64,000 nt of DNA from an uncultured Rhodospirillales bacterium (GTDB taxonomy: Bacteria > Pseudomonadota > Alphaproteobacteria > Rhodospirillales > JABHCV01). A program made the translations under genes and the position numbers. The first letter of the stretch is position 1. Each line of letters begins with the position of its first letter. The stretch spans positions 1-64,000 of the forward strand of contig CALKND010000016.1 of assembly GCA_938092065.1 (NCBI GenBank). Direction: 5' to 3'. Under the pieces are notes generated by a model. It was given only the letters and a program-made list of their open reading frames with translations. It had not been told where the DNA came from and did not search any database. This document shows, piece by piece, positions 53,501-61,916 of this stretch.

Positions 53501-54113
53501 AAGTAGGAGTGACAAAGGAACGTTTTTGTCATCAGTTCTGGGCCTTCTTTCTGAATTAAATAATGTTGGAGGCAGGCTATCTGGAAAAAAAGCGAATGCG
53601 GGTCTTGCCGATATTACGGGCACTTTTAAGGTTAGCAAGGGCATAGCCCAATCTGGCGATCTGACGCTGGTATCATCTATGGGTAACGGGCAGGCGCAAG
53701 GAAAAGTTGACCTGTCGCGCTGGTTGGTTAATGTCGGCGGACAATTTGAAATGTCACAAAATTTCATAGGAAAGATTCTTAATAATGGTGCCTTGGCTAC
53801 ATCAAAGCTGCCATTTTTAATTCGGGGTGATTTGGACGCCCCTAATATTAAAGTGGATACCTCCAAGCTTCTCAGTGGTGGCCTTATCATTAGGGGGCTG
53901 GACAGCATATTGAAGAAAAAGGGCGTTGGCAGTTTTCTGCAAAATATTGTTCCGGGCTTAGGTGGAACGAGCATGAGTTCCCAACCTTCTTCAAAGTCAA
54001 CGGCTGGTGAGGGTAGCGTTCCCCCGCCATCGCCACCCCAACCCTCACAAAATCAGCAACGATTGCCCCCTAAGGATTTTCTTAAGGGTCTTCTTAATGG
54101 GTTGAACCGCTAG
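50511..54113 (+). CDS. AsmA-family inner-membrane protein
   Basis: About 1200 residues. One N-terminal membrane segment (FLLIITSIVGLLVAAILVGP) precedes a very long periplasmic part with AsmA-type repeated beta strands, and the C-terminal part includes the AsmA domain (about residues 880-1110). Such proteins bridge inner and outer membranes and are thought to move phospholipid. The C-terminus is proline/serine-rich. The start is uncertain: GTG 50511 has GGAG nine bases upstream and a family-like N-terminus, while GTG 50484 adds nine residues. Its end overlaps the convergent ribbon-helix-helix gene by four bases. Confidence 0.9.
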   Translation: MNKFLLIITSIVGLLVAAILVGPSMINWNNYKTDLTNGVERLTGRKLVINGDIEISIFPAPAVVANDVYLSNSDRASAKNMLSLKSLEIRVALGPLLSGQVKIQTVHMIDPVIELQRFADGHTNMDFLFIEEDLEVKKPEVQIGKTSLVEASKDMQFDESASTFSLDNFSVENAIVTYRDDRLERIETIEKFDATFAAASPAGPFASAGNMVVGGFPLEYTISIDRIIEERTAPVSLTISFNPGQTKTSFSGAIIGLDETPRFEGLVKTTGKNLAELVQFAHPKSSLPGLLGQEFGFEAKVAASAEAADISELSVNLGNAVAKGSAGLIMKGTPNVNISLALDSVDLDKWLAFPKIRAAMTGVSKNNQIKIEDNESRSKVSLNVPDKAGASAPDGSTELADFMDVTFNITAKSLAFNNGLVRQARLSAELSGGEVTISHASAKLPGNAGVALFGFVLTDEALPRFDGKIEVSVENVRGMMDWLDAPMPPVPADRLLKVVLSGDLQATQNMISVSQLDLQFDSSRLTGSVAVKLSERLSVDADLVLDRLNLDAYLSSSRARPKSATKLDIQNSAPKATTKVKPSEGISIAPLAALKNFDANFKSRINTVVYGSAQVKNINLDLSLLDGIINVQDLSVAKLAGSSFKARGSFSNIAGIPKMEGVRIDANFSDLSRLSRLLRVNIPQIFKAMGTVTLAGKIDGPVLNPLVELELEGAGANIMTNGKMSLLPLVGGFDGNLKVVHGDSVGMLKSLGSNHQFGGKLGGFDLDSTIKADKTGLTLGNLKAQLGQTLVNGRVKILLGGPKPKVEADLNSGKIDVNQFLPVSADALLEGKAPGFAPAGLTPGRSLGEPTLKGLAGFSPGRWPTNPIDLSYLEIFDADIKLRSKSLIHKKYSINNCVLEATINTGVLQIDKLSGDLFGGTVNATATAKAASPLTIESRVSLNNLSLEKGLLAAIGESSAKGRVGMDIKLASSGYTVSDLVAGLEGGGSIGLEEINVSRSDKGTFLSSVLGLLSELNNVGGRLSGKKANAGLADITGTFKVSKGIAQSGDLTLVSSMGNGQAQGKVDLSRWLVNVGGQFEMSQNFIGKILNNGALATSKLPFLIRGDLDAPNIKVDTSKLLSGGLIIRGLDSILKKKGVGSFLQNIVPGLGGTSMSSQPSSKSTAGEGSVPPPSPPQPSQNQQRLPPKDFLKGLLNGLNR

Positions 54114-54328
54114 TCCTTCGTGTGTCGTAGCACATAAAGGCGGATTGCGCTTGACAGGTTGCCACTACGGCTACTGTCAATTTTTGCAACAAGGTCGTTT
54201 ATGGAGAGGTTTTGCTCACGGGCAATGCTGCGCAAGTCATCCCAGAAAGCATTTTCCATGGAAACACTAGTTTCATGGCCTGCGACAAGTACGGAGTGTT
54301 TGCGTATAAATGTAGGGTCATTCACCAT
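54110..54328 (-). CDS. Ribbon-helix-helix domain protein
   Basis: A 72-residue protein with the pattern of the alphaproteobacterial ribbon-helix-helix (RHH_4) family: a beta strand with ETSVSMENAFWDDLRSIA followed by helices (NLSINDLVAKIDSSRSGNLSSAIRLYVL). Ribbon-helix-helix proteins bind DNA as dimers, but the target is unknown. No partner toxin is beside it, so an antitoxin role is not supported. It follows the alpha/beta hydrolase by seven bases on the same strand. Confidence 0.85.
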   Translation of the reverse strand: MVNDPTFIRKHSVLVAGHETSVSMENAFWDDLRSIAREQNLSINDLVAKIDSSRSGNLSSAIRLYVLRHTKD

Positions 54329-54335
54329 GGGCGTT

Positions 54336-54953
54336 TCAGTACAGACTTCCTATAAAACAAATGAAGGCATCAAGTGCTTCGTTCAAGTTCTGTTGCTCTG
54401 TGCGACCTGATTTCTTGCGTGGCTTAAAGCTGTGATCTCCGTCTTCCAACCAATGTAAACTAATATTATGCGAGACTATATAGCCTCCAATTTCATCTTT
54501 GTTCCCAAAGTTATCACGATCACCTTGCAAGAAAAGTGATGGAGTTTTAAGTTTTTGCAAGTGATCAATACGAAGTTTATCCGGCCTGCCATGCGGATGA
54601 AATGGATAACCAAGGCAGACTAGTCCTTTGATGCCAGCCTCGTCTGCAACCATGGAAGCAATCCTTCCACCCATGGATTTGCCACCAATGATAAGATTTT
54701 CAGCACCTAGTTCAGCAATTACTTGGTGCCAAGTATAAAGGAGCAACCTCACCGTATTAGGCGGACGTTTTTTACCAGATCTGCGCTGTTCCAACATATA
54801 AGGAAACTCAAAACGCGCAACTCTAGTGCCTTGCCGGGCAAGTCCTTCAGCGAAGAATGTCATGAAGTGGGTATCCATAGGGGCTCCTGCACCGTGGGCC
54901 AGTGCAACTAAAAAAGGGGAGTTTTTCGGTCCATTAAAAATTATATTTGTCAT
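54336..54953 (-). CDS. Alpha/beta hydrolase, TEX30/KANL3-like family
   Basis: About 205 residues. The family segment LAHGAGAPMDTHFM is near the N-terminus and the nucleophile elbow is GGKSMGGR (serine in the G-x-S-x-G pattern). The catalytic histidine is in EDGDHSF and the acid is probably in LQGDRDNFG. The start is placed at ATG 54953 to match the family; upstream in-frame ATGs exist. The substrate is unknown. Confidence 0.88.
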   Translation of the reverse strand: MTNIIFNGPKNSPFLVALAHGAGAPMDTHFMTFFAEGLARQGTRVARFEFPYMLEQRRSGKKRPPNTVRLLLYTWHQVIAELGAENLIIGGKSMGGRIASMVADEAGIKGLVCLGYPFHPHGRPDKLRIDHLQKLKTPSLFLQGDRDNFGNKDEIGGYIVSHNISLHWLEDGDHSFKPRKKSGRTEQQNLNEALDAFICFIGSLY

Positions 54954-55312
54954 CGGCTTGCCAAGTCTAAAACATACAAGGCAATTAAACATTCGTGTTA
55001 CATGCCCCGGTAACCTCAACTATTAAACACTAGTAGATACTTTGTATGGATGGTTTTTATGATTTTATAAACTTCTAAAGATTAAGTGCACTCATAATGC
55101 CGAATTTAAAAAAGGCCAATAAGCTGGCTCCTAAAGCTTGCCAATCAAATCCTTGGTCAAGTAGATATATTTTTACTTATAGCCATTCAGGATTATGTCT
55201 AGGCCCAGTCAACTACGAACGACTTATTCATTCAAAAGGTGGAGAGCCACAGCTTGATAGCGTTTGTGGCAAAGTGATGATCACAGATGCTCTCATGCTA
55301 TTTCAATAACGC

Positions 55313-56929
55313 CTAACACCTAAAACCTGCAAAGAAATCATTACCTTTATCATCAACAATAATGAAGGCAGGAAAATTAACCACGTCAATGCGCCAGATT
55401 GCTTCCATTCCAAGTTCTTCGTAGTCCTGAACTTCTACTTTCTTAATGCAATCCACCGCTAGTCTTGCTGCTGGGCCACCAATAGAGCCTAAGTAGAAAC
55501 CTCCATATTTCTTGCAGGCAGCAGTCACCTGGGCCGAACGATTTCCCTTTGCTAGCATAATTAAGGATCCTCCAGCTGCCTGAAGTTGTTCGACATATGA
55601 ATCCATGCGTCCTGCAGTAGTTGGGCCAAAAGATCCAGAGGCATAGCCCTCAGGAGTTTTTGCAGGGCCCGCGTAATATATAGGATGGTCCTTGAAATAT
55701 TGCGGCAGCTCTTCTCCTGCATCCATACGCTCTTTGAGTTTGGCATGAGCACTATCTCGAGCAACAATCAAGGTGCCACTGAGAGACAGTCTGGTTTTAA
55801 CTGGTTGCATAGAGAGTTTGCCAAGCGTTTTTCCCATGGGCTGGTTAAGGTCAACATTGACAACGCTCTCGGACAGGAGATCATCAGATATGCTGGGCAG
55901 GTATTTTGCTGGGTCGCGTTCTAATGCTTCAATGAAGACACCTTTAGATGTTATTTTACCCTCACACTGGCGGTCAGCCGAGCATGAAACACCAATGCCA
56001 ACCGGGCATGACGCGCCGTGACGGGGCAAGCGAATGACGCGGACATCATGGCAGAAATACTTACCGCCAAACTGAGCACCAATTCCCATGCTTTGGGTCA
56101 TTTTGTGGATTAATGCCTCTATTTCCAAATCGCGAAAGGCTTGTCCTTTTTTGTTACCCATGATTGGCAAAGTATCTAGATATTTTGTTGAGGCAAGTTT
56201 GACTGTTTTTAAATTAGCCTCGGCAGAGGTGCCGCCAATAACAACAGCTAAGTGGTAGGGCGGACAAGCGGCTGTTCCGAGAGTCCGAATTTTATCATCC
56301 AAAAAAGTCATAAGGCTATCTATGTTCAGCAAGGCTTTAGTTTGCTGATAAAGAAACGTCTTGTTGGCTGAACCACCGCCTTTGGCCATAAATAGGAATT
56401 GGTATTCATCCCCCTCAGTAGCGTAGATGTCAATCTGAGCTGGTAGGTTGTTGCCTGTGTTAGTCTCATTGAACATATCTAAGGGAGCAACCTGTGAATA
56501 GCGAAAGTTGCTTTCATTAAAAGTTTTTAAAACTCCTTCGCTAAGCGCTGCTTCATCATCACTGTCTGTCCATACTTGCTGGCCCTTTTTGCCTAAGATA
56601 ATAGCTGTGCCTGTATCCTGACACATGGGGAGTACGCCACCTGCAGCAATATTAGCATTTTTCAATAAATCCAGTGCCACAAAACGATCATTGTCTGATG
56701 CCTCATTATCATCAAGAATATTCCGAAGTTGTTTTAGATGCCCAGACCTGAGAAGGTGGGAGATGTCACGCATGGCCTCACTACAAAGCAAGGTCAGTGC
56801 CTTTGGCGCGACTTTGAGCATGGCTTTGCCTTCAAATTCAATAACGCTGACGTATTCACTAGTGATTAGCCGCCACGGCGTATTGTTATTTGCTAAGGGG
56901 AACATCGTTTGATGAACGTAATTGCTCAT
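55313..56929 (-). CDS. Class I fumarate hydratase (iron-sulfur)
   Basis: A 538-residue iron-sulfur fumarase interconverting fumarate and malate. The three cluster cysteines are probably those in [18 protein letters not shown] and ADRQC. The C-terminal beta domain holds [21 protein letters not shown], the signature of the family. The oxygen-sensitive class I type is used here; whether the genome also has class II fumC is unknown. It follows sspB by 12 bases on the same strand. Confidence 0.95.
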   Translation of the reverse strand: MSNYVHQTMFPLANNNTPWRLITSEYVSVIEFEGKAMLKVAPKALTLLCSEAMRDISHLLRSGHLKQLRNILDDNEASDNDRFVALDLLKNANIAAGGVLPMCQDTGTAIILGKKGQQVWTDSDDEAALSEGVLKTFNESNFRYSQVAPLDMFNETNTGNNLPAQIDIYATEGDEYQFLFMAKGGGSANKTFLYQQTKALLNIDSLMTFLDDKIRTLGTAACPPYHLAVVIGGTSAEANLKTVKLASTKYLDTLPIMGNKKGQAFRDLEIEALIHKMTQSMGIGAQFGGKYFCHDVRVIRLPRHGASCPVGIGVSCSADRQCEGKITSKGVFIEALERDPAKYLPSISDDLLSESVVNVDLNQPMGKTLGKLSMQPVKTRLSLSGTLIVARDSAHAKLKERMDAGEELPQYFKDHPIYYAGPAKTPEGYASGSFGPTTAGRMDSYVEQLQAAGGSLIMLAKGNRSAQVTAACKKYGGFYLGSIGGPAARLAVDCIKKVEVQDYEELGMEAIWRIDVVNFPAFIIVDDKGNDFFAGFRC

Positions 56930-56941
56930 GCAATAAAGTTC

Positions 56942-57481
56942 CTATTTTTTACGAAAATTGTCCAATGCGATCACTTTGCCCATTTTATCATCTTTTCTGT
57001 CGTTGTCATCATCCATAGAGATTTGCGCCTTTTTACCTTCTGGACTTGGCAGGTCAGACAAGACACCAATAGCAGCGGCATTTTCCGGGTAGACTGAAGT
57101 GTTTTCAGTAACTTCAATATTCTTTTCTGCCATTTTTAATTGTAGAACGAAATTGACGGTCGGGTCAGCAAAGGTGACGATGGCTGAGTAGGGTACTTGC
57201 AAATGACACAGTCGACCGCCAAAACTTAATGATACACTAAATCCAACATCACTGACATCAAGATCATTAAACTGATGCTGCAGAACAATGGTCATTTCTT
57301 TAGGGTGTTCGGCCCGTAGGTGGGCAGGAATTTTAACATCAGCTTGACCAGTTAAAAAAGTGATAAAAAAATGATGGTCGCCGAGCAAGCCATTAAGCAT
57401 CGTCTGTTCAAGGGCACGCTTAATTACGACACGAAGGGCTTCCTCTACCCATTTTTCATAACTCAAAGGTTCTTCATTCAT
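56942..57481 (-). CDS. SspB, ClpXP protease-specificity factor (alpha type)
   Basis: A 179-residue adaptor. The substrate-binding domain occupies about residues 1-125 (YEKWVEEALRVVIKRAL, HHFFITFLTGQADVKIPAHL, MTIVLQHQFNDLDVSDVGFSV), followed by a flexible acidic linker and the short terminal ClpX-binding motif (KVIALDNFRKK). It recognises the ssrA tag and delivers tagged proteins to ClpXP. The ssrA gene lies directly upstream on the same strand, about 80 bases away. Confidence 0.93.
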   Translation of the reverse strand: MNEEPLSYEKWVEEALRVVIKRALEQTMLNGLLGDHHFFITFLTGQADVKIPAHLRAEHPKEMTIVLQHQFNDLDVSDVGFSVSLSFGGRLCHLQVPYSAIVTFADPTVNFVLQLKMAEKNIEVTENTSVYPENAAAIGVLSDLPSPEGKKAQISMDDDNDRKDDKMGKVIALDNFRKK

Positions 57482-57560
57482 AATATCGCCTTGCTACTCC
57501 GGTTCTGCGCCTTTTGAAAAGCTCTATGTTTTCTGTTTGGCAATGCTAAAGAATGCCAAG

Positions 57561-57845
57561 TGGGGAGCTTCTGTTGCCAGGTGCCCCCCGAACCCCGTAG
57601 TAAGAGCCGTTAGGCTGCTACTGCAAATGCCTCATTATCGTTGGCATTTCTTTGTTTGGCCCGATAACGGTGGATACCATGCCGAACGAAAGCTGAACCT
57701 TTACCACGCACGTCGATCCTGTTTCGCCCCCATTGCATATCCTTTGTGGGGATAAGAAGATTTGGTGGAGGCGCCGGGCACTGCCCCCGGGTCCGTAACG
57801 ATTATTCCGTACAGTGTTTATCGTTATAGTCGGTTACCCGACATT
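57561..57845 (-). ncRNA. Two-piece (permuted) tmRNA, ssrA
   Basis: The rescue RNA for stalled ribosomes, circularly permuted as in alphaproteobacteria. On the minus strand the acceptor piece comes first (about 57845-57763) and ends in CCTCCACCA. After a spacer of about 30 bases the coding piece begins with GGGGGCGAAACAGGATCGAC (from 57731). The 5' GGGGGCG (57731-57725) pairs with CGCCTCC near the acceptor 3' end, with a G-U at the third pair, the identity element for alanyl-tRNA synthetase. The tag frame ends in TAA at 57610. A seven-pair hairpin (GGGGGGC with GCTCCCC) closes the coding piece at about 57562. End coordinates are estimates from pairing. Confidence 0.93.
57610..57645 (-). other. 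tmRNA tag-peptide reading frame (ANDNEAFAVAA)
   Basis: Within the coding piece of ssrA the codons GCC AAC GAT AAT GAG GCA TTT GCA GTA GCA GCC TAA encode ANDNEAFAVAA followed by stop. With the alanine carried by the tmRNA itself the degradation tag would be AANDNEAFAVAA. The AANDN beginning is the part read by SspB in other bacteria and the AVAA end is the ClpX degron, as in Caulobacter. Confidence 0.92.
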
Positions 57846-57848
57846 TTT

Positions 57849-57877
57849 AATATAAGCTGAAAGAAACACTATTGGAA
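57849..57877 (-). promoter_or_regulatory. Predicted ssrA promoter
   Basis: On the minus strand TTCCAA (57877-57872) is followed after 17 bases by TATATT (57854-57849), a good -10 but a weak -35. The start would be near 57842-57843, where the acceptor piece begins with a small hairpin (GTCGG, GTAA, CCGAC). The match in position supports the call. Confidence 0.5.
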
Positions 57878-57931
57878 GGGGCGGGGATGGGGTATTTTTA
57901 GCTTAATAGAATCGTTTAAGGAAATTTACTT

Positions 57932-58726
57932 GTGAAACAATATCTCGCTTTGATGGCCCAAGTTCGCCATAAAGGTATATTGAAGGAAGATCGGACTGGT
58001 ACCGGCACACTTAGCCTATTTGGTGCTCAATTGCGTTTTGATTTGAATGCTGGTTTTCCTGTGTTGACCACCAAGAAACTTCACATGAAGTCAATCATAC
58101 ACGAACTTCTGTGGTTCCTAGCAGGCGATACCAACATCAAATACCTTAAAGATAATGGCGTCAGGATCTGGGATGAGTGGGCCGATGAAAAAGGACATTT
58201 AGGGCCAGTTTATGGCTCTCAGTGGCGTTCTTGGCCAACACCAGATGGTAGTAAAGTCGACCAAATTTCCAACTTGATTGAGCAGATCAAGTATAAACCC
58301 GATTCTCGCCGGTTGATTGTTAGTGCATGGAATGTTGCCGATATTGAAAACATGGCCCTGCCGCCGTGTCATTGTTTGTTCCAATTTTATGTGGCAGGTG
58401 GCCGCTTGTCCTGTCAGCTTTATCAACGTAGTGCGGATTTATTTTTAGGCGTACCCTTTAACATTGCTTCCTACGCGCTGCTGACCATGATGGTTGCTCA
58501 GGTATGCGGACTTAAACTAGGTGATTTTGTCCATACCTTTGGTGACGTGCATCTATACTCCAATCATTTAGAACAGACAGATCTGCAACTATCGCGCACA
58601 CCGAAGATGCTGCCAGATTTGAAGATCAACCCCAATGTAAAAGATATTTTTTCGTTCTCCTTTAATGATTTTGAGCTTCAAGGCTATAATAGCGATCCAC
58701 ATATATATGCTCCGGTGGCTGTTTGA
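57932..58726 (+). CDS. ThyA, thymidylate synthase
   Basis: A 264-residue enzyme methylating dUMP to dTMP using methylene-tetrahydrofolate. The catalytic cysteine is Cys146 in [13 protein letters not shown], and the dUMP-binding block [22 protein letters not shown] is intact. The length equals the E. coli type. The start is GTG 57932 with AAGGA eight bases upstream. It overlaps folA by one base; the pair is a natural unit, since ThyA makes dihydrofolate and FolA recycles it. Confidence 0.97.
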   Translation: MKQYLALMAQVRHKGILKEDRTGTGTLSLFGAQLRFDLNAGFPVLTTKKLHMKSIIHELLWFLAGDTNIKYLKDNGVRIWDEWADEKGHLGPVYGSQWRSWPTPDGSKVDQISNLIEQIKYKPDSRRLIVSAWNVADIENMALPPCHCLFQFYVAGGRLSCQLYQRSADLFLGVPFNIASYALLTMMVAQVCGLKLGDFVHTFGDVHLYSNHLEQTDLQLSRTPKMLPDLKINPNVKDIFSFSFNDFELQGYNSDPHIYAPVAV

Positions 58727-59232
58727 TGATTATCTCAATGGTTGTCGCCATAGGGGAAAATCGCGTAATTGGCCGGGATGGTGGGCTGCCTTGGCATATT
58801 CCCAGTGATCTGAAACTATTTAAGCAAACAACTATGGGCAAACCTATCGTCATGGGCCGTAAGACGTGGGAATCTCTCGGCCGACCCCTACCAGGGCGTC
58901 CACATGTTGTAATAACCCGAGACAGGAGCTACGAAGCCTTAGGTGCTAGTGTTGTCCACGATCTGGATCAAGCTCTATCTGTTGCCTATGGCATGGCGGT
59001 TGCCCTGAAAGAGGAAGAGATCATGATTATTGGCGGGGCAGAAATATATAGGTTGGCCATGGCAAAGGCTGATCGGCTATATCTGACTGAGGTGGGACTT
59101 AGCCCCCATGGCGATGCCTTTTTTCCAGAATTTGATGTCGACCAGTGGCAAGAAATATCGCGTACGGCGTTCCCATCTTCAGATGGCGCGCCATCCTATT
59201 CATTTGTGATTAGGGAAAAATGTAGCCATTAA
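58726..59232 (+). CDS. FolA, dihydrofolate reductase
   Basis: A 168-residue NADPH enzyme reducing dihydrofolate to tetrahydrofolate. The N-terminal IISMVVAIGENRVIGRDGGLPWHIPSDL contains the Met-loop with the catalytic aspartate/tryptophan region, followed by GRKTWESLGRPLPGR and the NADPH region IIGGAEIYR. The ATG at 58726 overlaps the thyA TGA (TGATG). Confidence 0.97.
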   Translation: MIISMVVAIGENRVIGRDGGLPWHIPSDLKLFKQTTMGKPIVMGRKTWESLGRPLPGRPHVVITRDRSYEALGASVVHDLDQALSVAYGMAVALKEEEIMIIGGAEIYRLAMAKADRLYLTEVGLSPHGDAFFPEFDVDQWQEISRTAFPSSDGAPSYSFVIREKCSH

Positions 59233-59475
59233 TTGCAGCCCAAATTAGTGAGCGCCTTGGATAGGCATTTGGCATGTACAAAATTCACAAATCACCAGCC
59301 TATTTATGCAACCTTTTGGTGTTGCCTTGATTTAGTGGTACGGCAATACGTTAAAATCTTGGAAAATTTCAATAAACTGATTTGAATCAATGTATTATGG
59401 GCACCAAAAAAGTTGTCTAGTAAGATAATGCAAACTTTTCATTCTTCCAAAATTGCCTCAATAAAAACCATTTTT

Positions 59476-60594
59476 TTACTGAATAACAATGCGTGGTGCT
59501 TCAGCCTCTCCTTTTGCCAGTGACGCTTGTGTTTTTTTCCAAACTTCCTTCGCCATAATACGGTAAGCTTTTGCGTGATCGCTATCGGGTTGGGAAACGA
59601 CGATGGGGTTGCCACCATCTGAAGTTTCTCGAATGTCTATTGACAGGGGTATCTCACCCAGAAAGTCCATACTTAGTAATTTTGCCTCAGCTCTTGCACC
59701 GCCATGACTGAATATTTCAGAGCGCTCTCCACAATGTGGGCATGAGAAGTAGCTCATATTTTCAACAATGCCGAAGACTGGAACATCAACCTTGCGGAAC
59801 ATATTCAGGCCACGTCTAGCGTCTGCTAGGGCAATATCTTGGGGTGTTGAAACAATGACCGAACCAGTCAACGGAACCTGTTGGGCCATGGTCAGTTGTA
59901 CATCACCTGTTCCTGGGGGCATATCGACGACAAGTATATCAAGGTCGCCCCAGTTGATGTCGCGCATCATTTGTTGTAGCGCAGTTTGTGCCATCGGACC
60001 CCGCCAGATCACTGGGGTTTCCTCTTCAATCAGAAAGCCCATAGACATACATTTGATGCCATGGCCTTCCATTGGATCTAGATTCTTGCCATTGCTTGAT
60101 GAAGGTTCCCCACTAACGCCCAACATACGCGGCACGGAAGGGCCGTAAATATCTGCATCCAGAATGCCTACTTTAAGGCCATCAGCGGCAAGGGCTAGGG
60201 CTAAATTGACTGACGTGGTAGACTTTCCAACTCCACCCTTGCCGGATGCAACTGCGACGATTGATTTGACGCCAGGCATGCTAATTGCATCAGGGCCGGT
60301 GCCAGCTGGGTTGTGTTGAGCTGGCGCTGGTGCATTGGGAGTGCTGCCGCCAGTTTCAGCTGTCAAAACAACACTTACGGATAATACCCCATCAAGGGCG
60401 TGAACTGTCTTTTCAGCTTCCTTGCGAAGGGGTTCCATTTTGCTGCCGCGGGCAGGATCAACTTCTATGGCAAAGACAACATGACCATCCTTTATTTGCA
60501 AGCCGCTAATCATGCCAGCGCTGACAATATCTTCTTTCCCGTCCTTTACTGAGCCAAGAGCATTTAAAATTTGTTCCTCATTAATCACCGACAT
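59476..60594 (-). CDS. Mrp/ApbC-type iron-sulfur cluster carrier ATPase
   Basis: About 372 residues. An N-terminal DUF59-like domain (about 1-90) precedes the P-loop ATPase with the deviant Walker A GKGGVGKST and DIYGPSVPRMLG. The C-terminal CPHCG motif supplies cysteines for the [4Fe-4S] cluster it carries. The ATG at 60594 has GGAG nine bases upstream; the TTG at 60609 overlaps that site and is unlikely. It converges with folA. Confidence 0.94.
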   Translation of the reverse strand: MSVINEEQILNALGSVKDGKEDIVSAGMISGLQIKDGHVVFAIEVDPARGSKMEPLRKEAEKTVHALDGVLSVSVVLTAETGGSTPNAPAPAQHNPAGTGPDAISMPGVKSIVAVASGKGGVGKSTTSVNLALALAADGLKVGILDADIYGPSVPRMLGVSGEPSSSNGKNLDPMEGHGIKCMSMGFLIEEETPVIWRGPMAQTALQQMMRDINWGDLDILVVDMPPGTGDVQLTMAQQVPLTGSVIVSTPQDIALADARRGLNMFRKVDVPVFGIVENMSYFSCPHCGERSEIFSHGGARAEAKLLSMDFLGEIPLSIDIRETSDGGNPIVVSQPDSDHAKAYRIMAKEVWKKTQASLAKGEAEAPRIVIQ

Positions 60595-60857
60595 ACTTGA
60601 AATCTCCAAAATTTAAGCCGATATCTATCCGGTCTAGTATTGCCGGGATTGTTTAGCTGTCCTATAAGACATTCAATATTCGTTAAAGATCAAACCACTT
60701 TTAATTTAATTAATTTGATTGTAGAAAAATTGAGTAGTTTTTGTGATGCTATAGGAAATTATTTACGTACAGACAACGTAGAACGAATTAGAAGTAGGGC
60801 TACAAACAAATAATACAAGCCCGACCTTAATTCAATTTTGAAAAGGACTTAAATTTA
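60595..60857. other. Divergent intergenic region between mrp and hflK
   Basis: About 260 AT-rich bases with no gene. It must contain the two divergent promoters; no unambiguous hexamer pair was identified. Confidence 0.3.
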
Positions 60858-61916
60858 ATGGCACGGAATCCACAAGGCCCATGGGGAAATGGCCCCGGAA
60901 CGCCTCCTCCCGATGTTGAAGAGCTTTTGCGTCGTTCTCAGGATAAGTTTAAAAGCATGATGCCTGGGGGGGTGGGATCGTCCCGTGGCTTAATTTTGAT
61001 AGTCATTGGTATTATTACAATATGGTTGTTCAGTGGCTTTTATCGTGTCCAGCCAGGAGAGCAGGGTGTCGAACTATTATTCGGCAAGTTTGTAAAAGTG
61101 ACCCCCCCGGGGCTGAACTACTGGCCTCCGGCACCAATTGGACAGATTTTCAAACCCAATGTAGAACTAACCAACCAGATCACCATTGGTTATAGGACAA
61201 ATGGTGATGGCCGGTCCTCGGGCTCTCGTGATGTTCCCCAAGAGAGTTTGATGCTTACGGGCGACCAGAACATCATTGATGTGGACTTTGTCGTGCAGTG
61301 GCGCATCAAGAACGCTGCTGATTATCTTTTCAACATTCGCAATCCTGATGCCACAGTCAAATTGGCTGCTGAAAGTGCCATCAGAGAAGTAATTGGTCAG
61401 ACAACTCTCGAAGATGCCTTAACTGTCAAACGTGGAGAAGTTGAAGCTGCAACCAAGGAACTTCTGCAATCAATTTTGGATAGCTATGGCGCCGGAGTTT
61501 TTATAGTTGAAATAAAACAACAGAAGGTAGATCCGCCCTCGGAGGTTATTGATGCCTTTAACGACGTCCAACGTGCCAAGCAGGATCAAGAACGGAGCGT
61601 TAACGAAGCTGTTGCATACAGAAATGGCATTGTTCCCAGAGCTAAAGGTGAGGCTGCTGTTATGATTCAAGAAGCTCTTGCCTACAAAGAAAAGGTGACT
61701 AAGGAAGCAGAAGGCGAAGCCGAACGTTTCCTGTCCGTTTATGAAGCATATAAAACGGGCAAAGAAGTTACCATTGAACGTTTGTACATAGAACGTATGC
61801 AAAGTGTTTTGCAAAACTCTGAAAAAATCATTCTCGACAACAAGGGAGGAACGGGAGTTGTTCCTTACCTGCCGTTGCCTGAATTGAACAAGAAAAAGGT
61901 GGAGGCAAGCCAATGA
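60858..61916 (+). CDS. HflK, membrane protease modulator
   Basis: A 352-residue membrane protein with a proline/glycine-rich cytoplasmic N-terminus, a membrane segment (about residues 47-66, LILIVIGIITIWLFSG) and a band-7/SPFH domain (about 67-280) whose later part is charged coiled coil. With HflC it surrounds and regulates the FtsH protease. It overlaps hflC by four bases. Confidence 0.95.
   Translation: MARNPQGPWGNGPGTPPPDVEELLRRSQDKFKSMMPGGVGSSRGLILIVIGIITIWLFSGFYRVQPGEQGVELLFGKFVKVTPPGLNYWPPAPIGQIFKPNVELTNQITIGYRTNGDGRSSGSRDVPQESLMLTGDQNIIDVDFVVQWRIKNAADYLFNIRNPDATVKLAAESAIREVIGQTTLEDALTVKRGEVEAATKELLQSILDSYGAGVFIVEIKQQKVDPPSEVIDAFNDVQRAKQDQERSVNEAVAYRNGIVPRAKGEAAVMIQEALAYKEKVTKEAEGEAERFLSVYEAYKTGKEVTIERLYIERMQSVLQNSEKIILDNKGGTGVVPYLPLPELNKKKVEASQ

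Noticed and set aside
54110-54328. Antitoxin reading for the ribbon-helix-helix gene
   Set aside because: No toxin gene adjoins it; its neighbour is a hydrolase of ordinary length, and the RHH_4 family occurs alone in alphaproteobacteria.
55097-55309. A 70-codon plus-strand frame between the hydrolase and fumarase genes
   Set aside because: No ribosome site, no recognisable domain, and it fills a short convergent gap. It could be a small gene, but nothing in the sequence supports it.
57537-57755. A 72-codon plus-strand frame upstream of thyA
   Set aside because: It is antisense to the permuted ssrA gene, whose tag frame and acceptor pairing explain the sequence.
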